This document shows, in pieces, positions 14,026 to 20,663 of a stretch of 28,927 nucleotides of DNA; the stretch's first letter is position 1; each line of letters begins with the position of its first letter. Origin of the DNA: Porphyromonadaceae bacterium (GTDB lineage: Bacteria > Bacteroidota > Bacteroidia > Bacteroidales > Dysgonomonadaceae). The translations under genes were made by a program, and so were the position numbers. The notes under the pieces were generated by a model. That model saw nothing but the letters and a program-made list of their open reading frames with translations. It made no database searches and was not told the DNA's origin. Location: the NCBI GenBank assembly GCA_022840285.1, contig JALHIE010000013.1, positions 1 through 28,927 on the forward strand, given 5' to 3'.

Positions 14026-14038
14026 ACCGAAAATACAA
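14015..14038. promoter_or_regulatory. 9-bp inverted repeat over the -7 box, possible operator
   Basis: TTGTATTTT (14015-14023) and AAAATACAA (14030-14038) are perfect complements around TGACCG. The left arm contains most of the -7 box, so a protein bound here would block the promoter. Alternatively, the repeat forms an RNA hairpin at the very start of the message. Confidence 0.5.
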
Positions 14039-14042
14039 CAAC

Positions 14043-14861
14043 TTGTCTTTACCTGTGATCGAAGAGCATTTCGTAAGTAACGAGGCCATGTCCGAAGCTC
14101 TTCATGCCGTTGCGTTGGATTATTACCGTCAATATATGATTGTTGGAGGAATGCCAGCCGCGGTGACTTCGTTTGTTGATACACAAAGTTTTCATGATGT
14201 GCAATTGATCCAAAACGGTATCATTCAGCAGTACATTGCGGATATGTTAAAATATGCCACTGCGGCAACAAGTGTCAAGATCAGGGCTTGTTATAATTCC
14301 ATTCCGGCGCAGTTGGCAAAAGAGAACAACAAGTTTCAATATAAGATTGTACAACGCGGAGGCACTGCCACAATTTTCGGAGAATCGATAGAGTGGCTTC
14401 AATTTTCGGGAATTGTGCTCAAATGTCAAAAGTTGGAACATGGGTTTATACCGGTCAGTGCTTATGCCGACTTATCCAATTTCAAATTATACATGGGCGA
14501 TATCGGAATGCTCACGTTGCACTCCAGGATACCGTTACAGGTCTTGTTATCGCCTGTTGAAGCGGATAATATTTTTCTCGGTTCCATGGCCGAGAATTAT
14601 GTAGCACAGGCATTGGCCGCCAAAGGGGTTGATCTGTTCTATTGGCAAAGCGAGGGCAAGGCAGAAATCGATTTTGTTTTACAAAACGATGACGGTGTTG
14701 TTCCGGTAGAAGTAAAAAAAGGATACCGGAACCGTTCCCGAAGCCTATCACTTTTTGCAAAGAGATACCATTCGCCATACGCTATTCGGATCAGTAAAAA
14801 GAATTTTGGTTTTGAGAACGATGTGAAATCTGTTCCTCTCTATGCCGCATTTTGCATATGA
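14043..14861 (+). pseudogene. C-terminal remnant of an AAA+ ATPase / DUF4143 protein
   Basis: The sequence codes about 272 residues that match only the back part of the common bacterial ATPases built as an N-terminal AAA domain plus C-terminal DUF4143. Present: a YRQYMIVGGMPAAVTSFVDT segment, YIADMLKYA, GSMAENYVAQALAAKG, and a nuclease-like AEIDFVLQNDDGVVPVEVKKG near the end (ID...EVK pattern as in PD-(D/E)xK folds). Missing: the whole P-loop/Walker B half, normally about 170-180 residues before this point. There is no ATG at the head of the frame; translation would need the TTG at 14043 or the internal ATG at 14088. The reading frame is otherwise uninterrupted. A deletion between the intact promoter and the middle of the gene is the simplest explanation. 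Biological role of the family is poorly known. Confidence 0.8.
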
Positions 14862-14873
14862 CAATAGGTGAGG

Positions 14874-15320
14874 TTATTTTTTTCGGGTCAGTTTCTTCCA
14901 GACCGTTTCTTTCTGTGCATTCACAAAAGTGGCTTCGTCCGCTTGAGTGATTCTTCCGCTCACAATTGTTCCGGTTATCACGCTTTCTTCCGCATTTTCC
15001 GGTGTCAGTACAACCGTTGGATAGGTGAAGCTGTAGGTATATTTTGCAGTGATCTTGGTGCTGGCAGCATTTTCCTGATAAGTGTACGTACACTCCTGCC
15101 TGTCGAAACTGAGTTTCATGGTAATTCCAAAAGTGTTGGCCCATTCCCACTCGGTCAGGTATAAGCCGATATCGCCTTTCGACAGGTCCGACAACATGTT
15201 GTAATTGGGCCTGGAAGCTCCCAACGGATCTTCTTCGTTGTCCTTGTCACATCCGCTAAAGCATACTCCTCCCATCATCAGGATTAGCATCGTTAAGAAT
15301 TGCGCGCTTTTCTTTCTCAT
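14874..15320 (-). CDS. Small lipoprotein of unknown function
   Basis: From the ATG at 15320 (MRKKSAQFLTML) the product has 148 residues: basic N-terminus, hydrophobic stretch, lipobox VCFSGC (lipid Cys24), then an acidic linker DKDNEEDP, which in this phylum is often a surface-export signal when it follows the lipid cysteine. The mature part has alternating strands (GIGLYLTEWEWA-like segment, ITMKLSFDRQECTYTYQ, KYTYSFTYPTVVLTPEN, VITGTIVSGRIT) suggesting a small beta-barrel or lipocalin-like fold; I cannot assign a family. An in-frame ATG 30 codons upstream would put residues before the signal peptide and is unlikely. It is convergent with the truncated DUF4143 gene, 12 bp away. Confidence 0.75.
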   Translation of the reverse strand: MRKKSAQFLTMLILMMGGVCFSGCDKDNEEDPLGASRPNYNMLSDLSKGDIGLYLTEWEWANTFGITMKLSFDRQECTYTYQENAASTKITAKYTYSFTYPTVVLTPENAEESVITGTIVSGRITQADEATFVNAQKETVWKKLTRKK

Positions 15321-15377
15321 GATACCTCTGTTTATTCCGTAAAAGTATACATTTTTAACAAAACAGGCAATACTTTC

Positions 15378-15428
15378 ATGCAAATGAATTGCATTTAAAA
15401 TAAACTGCATTTACATTATATGCAATTC
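15378..15428. repeat. Cluster of ATGCAA/TTGCAT boxes
   Basis: ATGCAA at 15378-15383, TTGCAT at 15389-15394 and ATGCAA at 15420-15425, with a partial copy CTGCAT at 15405-15410. The outer pair extends to a perfect 9-bp inverted repeat (GAATTGCAT 15386-15394 / ATGCAATTC 15420-15428). It lies upstream of the small lipoprotein gene (start at 15320) and looks like a multi-site operator or a secondary structure. Confidence 0.4.
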
Positions 15429-15459
15429 CAGTCGCCTTTATGTAAGTTCAAATGTCTAT

Positions 15460-15885
15460 TCAATTAATACTTCTTGTTCCATCTTCACGGAATCTCCAGA
15501 AGTTTAATTCATGTCCAATTCTACCTAAAACAATCCACTTGTTTAAGTTATTACTATTAGCCCACTCTGTGAATACTTTTTGAATTTGATATTGATCTAA
15601 TTTCACAGCAGGAGCATTCTTCCATATTTTTTCTGAAATCAAGCCATCACTTGCAAACTTATCTGCTTCTTTTTCCAATTTATCTACTCTCTCCTTTTCT
15701 TCAAGAGTTATAAACTCCTTACTTTGGTTTTTAGACAAATGAAGAAATATATGCCCAATTTCATGCAGTAAAACAAAAGCAAAATTGTCAATCTTATCTC
15801 TTCTTTTAGTAATCACAATACAGGGCGTTCCTTCATGATAAAAAGAATATCCATCTATTGGAAAGTATGTCTCTCCATTGTTTGT
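15460..15885 (-). pseudogene. ImmA/IrrE-type metallopeptidase remnant
   Basis: A zinc-peptidase domain: FAFVLLHEIGHIFLHLSKN carries the HExxH motif, and the following KEADKFASDGLI supplies the probable third ligand. ImmA/IrrE proteins cleave repressors or partner antitoxins. The frame is open from a TAA at 15888-15886 down to 15460 (142 codons), with sensible sequence right up to that stop (ETYFPIDGYSFYHEGTPCIV), but there is no ATG. The first usable codon is the GTG at 15816, which would cut off part of the domain. Relatives normally carry an N-terminal HTH or other domain, which is missing. It therefore looks like a 5'-truncated gene. AT-rich, unlike the genes to the left. Confidence 0.7.
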
Positions 15886-16038
15886 TTACAGCGAACAGGC
15901 GACAATCCCTCGTTGATTTCGTTGTTCCGTATTTGGCCTCTTCAGATTTATGAAGGCTTTTGGGGAACTCTTTATAACTTTCTATAATACGTCTTATGCC
16001 GCTGGATGCGATCGTAGCCAATTGTAATCAGCATAAGT
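15886..16038 (-). other. Unassigned sequence between two gene remnants
   Basis: Contains a 62-codon frame (16021 to 15833) that overlaps the ImmA/IrrE remnant out of frame and resembles nothing I know. It probably marks the junction left by the deletions that truncated the ImmA/IrrE and PIN genes. Confidence 0.35.
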
Positions 16039-16209
16039 CACTTTTCTTGTTCGTTTTTCTGATTCTTCTGGCTAAACACCTTTTCTATGCATCACATCCT
16101 TCCATTCATCAAAAATATGATTACTCCATTTTGGTGTATACAAATCATAATAGGCAAACCTAAATCACATGGTATCCAGCACTGCCGTAAATCGAACGCT
16201 ATGAATCAT
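16039..16209 (-). pseudogene. PIN-domain toxin remnant
   Basis: An ATG at 16209-16207 overlaps the end of the antitoxin gene, the classic arrangement of a toxin-antitoxin operon. It reads MIHSVRFTAVLDTM and then a TGA. In the same frame the sequence goes on as FRFAYYDLYTPKWSNHIFDE..., a TAG, then PEESEKRTRKV. VLDT followed by LYTPKWSNHIFDEW is the N-terminal half of a PIN-domain RNase of the kind paired with excisionase-like antitoxins. The usual segment between VLDT and the FAYYDLYTP part (about ten residues around a CVLYP-like motif) is missing and two stops interrupt the frame. The later acidic residues of the active site are absent, so the toxin is inactive. Confidence 0.7.
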
Positions 16210-16546
16210 AACGCCCTAGATCTTCGTCTACATGCATCATCTCAATGAGCCGTTTCTTTTGCTCTTCTTTCATTTTCTTTTTGTAGTCAATCACATCCTC
16301 ATATTTAATGCGACGATGTTTACCTACTTTTGTATATTCAATTTTTCCCTCCTCCAGTAATTTCACGAGATAGGGTCTTGAACATCCCAGAATTTCCGCA
16401 GCTTTTTGCGTTGTCACTTCTGTTGCAAGAGGTACTATTGAAATAGGCTTACCCTGACTCATTACCTTTAGTATTTCACCTAATAAATTCAATGCTTTAA
16501 CAGGAAGAATAATTCTCTCCCCGGTCTCTTCAATCTCAATTTCCAT
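16199..16546 (-). CDS. Excisionase-type HTH protein, orphan antitoxin
   Basis: A 115-residue DNA-binding protein: EIEIEETGERIILPVKALNLL, then a MerR/excisionase-type helix-turn-helix TTQKAAEILGCSRPYLVKLLEEGKIEYTKVGKHRRI (about residues 45-80; split here by AAEILGCSRPYLVKLL and KVGKHRRIKYED), and a Lys-rich C-terminal helix. Proteins of this type are the antitoxins and autorepressors of PIN toxins. The frame stays open for about 40 plausible codons upstream of the ATG at 16546 (including NEIRRPNKRDRKLAQESY), up to the promoter box, but with no ATG, GTG or TTG in frame. The original start codon seems to have been lost, and only a shortened protein starting at 16546 would now be made. The DNA-binding part is intact, so it may still repress its promoter. 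Confidence 0.75.
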   Translation of the reverse strand: MEIEIEETGERIILPVKALNLLGEILKVMSQGKPISIVPLATEVTTQKAAEILGCSRPYLVKLLEEGKIEYTKVGKHRRIKYEDVIDYKKKMKEEQKKRLIEMMHVDEDLGRYDS

Positions 16547-16680
16547 CTGGTCCGATTTTAACTGTTCAAGTGAGGAAATGAGAGAAGTGTAAGACTCCTG
16601 TGCTAATTTTCGATCACGTTTATTAGGTCTTCTTATCTCATTTGTCGTTACTATAACTGTAGTTTTTAATGTTGTAACTG

Positions 16681-16688
16681 CAAATATA
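16681..16688 (-). promoter_or_regulatory. Promoter -7 box (TATATTTG) of the antitoxin gene
   Basis: Exact TAnnTTTG on the minus strand, just upstream of the point where the extended antitoxin frame would have begun (about 16669). The tandem 9-bp repeats cover the region where the -33 box would be. Confidence 0.5.
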
Positions 16689-16726
16689 AACGAAATATAC
16701 GAAACATATGAAATAAACGAAATAGA
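16682..16726. repeat. Tandem 9-bp repeats at the antitoxin promoter
   Basis: Five consecutive 9-mers: AAATATAAA, CGAAATATA, CGAAACATA, TGAAATAAA, CGAAATAGA, starting at 16682, 16691, 16700, 16709 and 16718. The last four share (C/T)GAAAyAdA. The exact 9-bp period and the place directly upstream of the -7 box suggest operator copies for the HTH antitoxin. Confidence 0.6.
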
Positions 16727-16855
16727 TAGTTTGCCTAACTAGTTTATTCTGCAAACTCATTTAAAGCTAATTCAGCATATTATTTGGACAAATCTGCATT
16801 AAACGATGTTGCCATGCTCGTCGGAGAGAACGAATTTAAGAAGCTGAATGAGCGA

Positions 16856-17077
16856 TTAAATTACTATGTCCTCAGGCGGCTTTTCGCTCTCCCTTACCAC
16901 TCTCAGCGACCGGTTTCCCGTGTTGGTCAGCTTCAACTTCAACTTCCTTTTCTCCTCCTCGTCAAGCTTATTCAACCCGATCACCCTTTCGGTTATCAAC
17001 AAGAGTTCACTTTTGCAAAGACAGTAAAAATCAATTGGTTGAAAGTAAATGTCAACTTCAATTCTTTTATTTAGAAA
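16856..17077 (-). pseudogene. Unidentified gene tail with GC-rich codons
   Basis: A minus-strand frame open from a TGA at 17080-17078 to a TAA at 16858-16856, without an ATG. Its last 50 or so codons (LLLITERVIGLNKLDEEEKR, then LKLTNTGNRSLRVVRESEKP) have strong helix-like charged sequence and GC-rich codon use like the housekeeping genes at the left of the window, in contrast to the AT-rich DNA around it. It looks like the 3' end of a gene whose front has been lost. I do not recognise the family. The plus-strand frame over the same DNA (16784-17074) is judged its shadow. Confidence 0.35.
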
Positions 17078-17080
17078 TCA

Positions 17081-17529
17081 TTAACCTTTAATTTTGCCCC
17101 TAATTGCTGAATCGTGTCTCATCGTCGAGCGCATCCGTCTATCTTTTCAGGCAGATAATTCTAAAAGAAAAATGAAGTTAATGGTCTTATGAAAAACATG
17201 ATTGTGTACGTATACAGAGCGAAAATAATAGTAAGGGTTTCCTAAACTAGCATTAATCACTACTGGAGCTTTTTTACGCCGATCTTTTTGTTGCGTGGAA
17301 AACAATAAACTTCGCAAAAATCTACGATGCTTTACTCGAAATGGGAAGTTCCAACAATCGGGAGACCGGAAAACATTATTGCTGTGTCGATTATCTTGCT
17401 GTATAACAGTTGTGTACCGATATTTTACCGCAAATGACAAATACTTTAAGGAATATTATGATCTGTTTTATCTGTTGCATCCGAAAAAACTATGAATCAA
17501 TTTTTTAATTATATAAAATTTCAGTAGAG
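17081..17529 (+). other. Non-coding region upstream of the SUS operon
   Basis: About 450 bp of AT-rich sequence before susC. I find no convincing gene. No exact TAnnTTTG box is present on the plus strand; the nearest thing is TATCTGTTG at about 17469-17477, some 50 bp before the ATG, and TATCTTTT near 17143. No hybrid two-component regulator, sigma/anti-sigma pair or SusR-like gene is present, so the control region probably answers to a regulator encoded elsewhere. Confidence 0.4.
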
Positions 17530-20500
17530 ATGAGAAAAACAATCTTGTTATTTGTTTTGTATGTGCTTTCTCATTCGTTAGTTGCGCAACAATTGACGAT
17601 AAAGGGAAAGGTGCTGGACAGTGACGGGAACGCCATTCCAGGAGTAACCGTTTTGGTTGTTGGTACCACAACAGGCACATCGACCGACCTCGATGGTGAT
17701 TATGTGCTAAGCAATGTGAAAATTGGAAGCACCCTGCGATTCAGCTTTATTGGATATGTCTCGCAGGAATTCACCGTTGAGGCAGGTAAACCGGCCATCA
17801 ACGTAATTATGTTAGAGGAAACCAGTATGCTGGATGAAGTTACTGTGGTTGCTTTCGGTACCCAGAAAAAGGAGAGTGTTGTATCTTCAATTTCAACTGT
17901 AAATATTGGTGATATAAAGGTTCCCTCCTCAAATTTGACGACTGCATTTGCGGGAAGAATTGCAGGATTAATTTCTTATCAGACTTCAGGTGAACCGGGT
18001 GCAGACAATGCTGAATTTTTTGTTCGTGGGGTTTCGTCATTTGAAGGATCTCGTTCATCCCCATTAATTCTGATTGACGGTTTTGAAGCTACCCGAAATG
18101 ATTTAGCTCGTTTACAACCAGATGATATCGAAAGTTTTTCGGTTATGAAGGATGCTACAGCGACTGTTCTTTATGGAGCACGTGGAGCTAATGGTATTCT
18201 TATTGTTAACACCAAATCGGGTAAGGAGGGCAAGCTTAGAATAAATGCCAGAATAGATGTCAATATTGCTACTCCAACGCGTATAAAGGCAGTATTAGAC
18301 GGTATACCCTATATGCGCATGTACAACGAAGCCCAAATCAGCAGAAATCCCGAAGCTGTCCCTTTTTATAGCGAACAAAAAATTCAATCAACTATGCGAG
18401 GAGAAGATCCAATGATTTATCCAAATATTAACTGGTACGATGAACTTTTCAATCCTTCTACTATAAACACAAAAGCAAATATTAATATTTCGGGTGGTGG
18501 TAAAGCAGCTACTTATTATGTTGCCGTTGGTTTTGATCATGATACCGGGTTGTTGAAAGTTGCTGAAATGAACAATTTTAACAATAACATCGACATTAAT
18601 CGTGTACATGTACGTAACAACATTATTTTGAATTTGTCGCCAACTACTAAGTTAGACACTCGCATACAAGGACGTTTTGAAAAATACAATGGACCCTCAA
18701 GGTCTGCAAACGATATTTATAATATGGTAATGAGGGCAAATCCTGTAGACCATCCTGTGATTTATAGAGCTGACGAAGCAAGTAAGTTTGCCGATCATAT
18801 TCTTTTTGGTAATACTTTTAATAATGACCAACAAATAAAACAAAATCCATTTGCTGAAATGGTTAGAGGATATGAGCAAAGAAATGAGAACAGGATTTTG
18901 GCACAAGCCTCATTATTGCAGGATCTTGATTTTATAACACCGGGTTTGAAGATGCAGGTGAAAGCTGCTGCTCAAACCTGGAGCATAAGTTCAGGTACCA
19001 GATCCTATACTCCATTTTATTATGGGATAGATAGTTACAATTTAGTTACTGGGGAGCATAAACTGTATTCTCTAAATCCAACGAACACGAATTACAAATT
19101 GGGTGATGTTAGTCCCAATAATGATTCCGATGCACTATTCAATGGAGAGCTTCGATTCAATTGGGATCGCGATTTCAATAAACATAATCTTGGTGCAATG
19201 TTGGTAGGGATTATAAGTGAAAAGTTGTTAACTAGCGGAAAGGATCATTCTATTTACGAAACATTACCTGAAAGAAATTTGGGTGTTTCAGGAAGAGGAA
19301 CTTACGGTTACGATTCACGATATTTCCTTGAATTTGCATTTGGATATAACGGTTCTGAGAAGTTTTCAAGTGATAGAGCGTTTGGCTTTTTCCCTTCATT
19401 TGGCATTGGATGGTTAGTATCCAATGAACCGTACTGGAAGATAAGCGATAGAATAATTAGTAACATGAAGCTGAGATATTCGTGGGGTAGAGTTGGGAAT
19501 GACTTGCTGGATGGACGTGGTGGACGCTTTTTCTATCTTTCATCGTATAATCGAGGAGGTGGCTCCTACACTTTTGGCACCGATTTTCTGAACTCACACT
19601 CAGGTTACAGTATTTCGAATTATGCCAATGCTGATATCTCATGGGAGGTGTCTACAAAATTTAACTATGGAATAGAATTAGGATTATTAAGAAATCAAGG
19701 CATAAGAATTCAAGCTGATTATTTCGTAGACGAACGTGATAATATTTATGAAGTTCGTAATAATTATCCGCACAGTGCCGGCTTGGAGGTAGCAATAAAA
19801 TCTAATTCCGGCAAAATACGTTCAAGTGGTATTGACCTTTCTGTGGATATTGAGCACAGTTTTCATAAAGACTTTTGGGTTACTGGTCGCGGTACTTTTA
19901 CCTATGCTGATAATAAAATACTTCTAAGAGATGAACCGAATTACAGGGATTCTTATCGTAGTCAGATCGGTTACTCTACTACACAAAGATGGGGATTGGT
20001 AGCCGAACGGCTATTTGTAGACCAGTTAGAGATTGAAAGTTCACCCAAACAATTTGATGGTAATTATTTACCGGGTGATATTAAATATAAAGATATCAAT
20101 GGCGATGGGGTTATTAATTCAGAAGACCGGGTTCCAATGGGATGGCCTACTTCGCCCAAGATTCAGTATGGTTTTGGACTGTCCACAGGATACAAGAAGT
20201 TCGATTTATCATTCTTTTTTCAAGGAAATGCTAAAGTTTCTTTCTTTATAGATTCGAGTTCGTCGGGTAATGGGATTGCACCGTTTGTCAACCGTAGAAA
20301 TGCCTTAGAAATAGTTGCCCGTGATTATTGGAGCGAAACTAATCCTAATGTGCACGCCTTTTGGCCGAGATTGTCTGTCACAGACGTTTCAAATAATACA
20401 CAACAGTCATCATGGTGGCTTCGTAACAATTCATTTCTAAGATTAAAAACACTTGAAACGGGCTATAGTATTTCATCATTGAAAAATATTGGAGTTGAAA

Positions 20501-20637
20501 ATCTGAGACTTTATTTTATTGGCGAGAATTTCTTTTTGCTGAGTCAGTTTAAGTTGTGGGATCCTGAACAGGGTAGCAATGGAATGGGCTATCCACTCAC
20601 TAGAAAATACAATTTTGGAATCCAGCTAACTTTTTAA
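17530..20637 (+). CDS. SusC/RagA-family TonB-linked outer-membrane transporter
   Basis: Imports oligosaccharides (or other large nutrients) through the outer membrane with energy from TonB. 1035 residues. Signal peptide ends VAQQ; next a carboxypeptidase-D-regulatory-like domain (about 23-98, IKGKVLDSDGNAIPGVTVLV, DLDGDYVLSNVKIGSTLRFSFIGY), a TonB box (about DEVTVVAFGTQKK), the plug domain (about 115-235, with SPLILIDGF and SFSVMKDATATVLYGARGANGILIV), then a 22-strand-type barrel ending YNFGIQLTF. No N-terminal STN domain, so it is not of the sigma/anti-sigma signalling class. First gene of a six-gene set of closely spaced genes; susD starts 26 bp downstream. Much more AT-rich than the left part of the window. 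Confidence 0.97.
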   Translation: MRKTILLFVLYVLSHSLVAQQLTIKGKVLDSDGNAIPGVTVLVVGTTTGTSTDLDGDYVLSNVKIGSTLRFSFIGYVSQEFTVEAGKPAINVIMLEETSMLDEVTVVAFGTQKKESVVSSISTVNIGDIKVPSSNLTTAFAGRIAGLISYQTSGEPGADNAEFFVRGVSSFEGSRSSPLILIDGFEATRNDLARLQPDDIESFSVMKDATATVLYGARGANGILIVNTKSGKEGKLRINARIDVNIATPTRIKAVLDGIPYMRMYNEAQISRNPEAVPFYSEQKIQSTMRGEDPMIYPNINWYDELFNPSTINTKANINISGGGKAATYYVAVGFDHDTGLLKVAEMNNFNNNIDINRVHVRNNIILNLSPTTKLDTRIQGRFEKYNGPSRSANDIYNMVMRANPVDHPVIYRADEASKFADHILFGNTFNNDQQIKQNPFAEMVRGYEQRNENRILAQASLLQDLDFITPGLKMQVKAAAQTWSISSGTRSYTPFYYGIDSYNLVTGEHKLYSLNPTNTNYKLGDVSPNNDSDALFNGELRFNWDRDFNKHNLGAMLVGIISEKLLTSGKDHSIYETLPERNLGVSGRGTYGYDSRYFLEFAFGYNGSEKFSSDRAFGFFPSFGIGWLVSNEPYWKISDRIISNMKLRYSWGRVGNDLLDGRGGRFFYLSSYNRGGGSYTFGTDFLNSHSGYSISNYANADISWEVSTKFNYGIELGLLRNQGIRIQADYFVDERDNIYEVRNNYPHSAGLEVAIKSNSGKIRSSGIDLSVDIEHSFHKDFWVTGRGTFTYADNKILLRDEPNYRDSYRSQIGYSTTQRWGLVAERLFVDQLEIESSPKQFDGNYLPGDIKYKDINGDGVINSEDRVPMGWPTSPKIQYGFGLSTGYKKFDLSFFFQGNAKVSFFIDSSSSGNGIAPFVNRRNALEIVARDYWSETNPNVHAFWPRLSVTDVSNNTQQSSWWLRNNSFLRLKTLETGYSISSLKNIGVENLRLYFIGENFFLLSQFKLWDPEQGSNGMGYPLTRKYNFGIQLTF

Positions 20638-20663
20638 AAAATCACTTTTAATAAAAAAACAGA

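Noticed and set aside
16784..17074. 96-codon plus-strand open frame
   Set aside because: No start signal, low-complexity sequence, and the opposite strand has the better codon pattern.
17295..17495. 66-codon plus-strand open frame upstream of susC
   Set aside because: No promoter box, no recognisable feature, AT-rich non-coding look.
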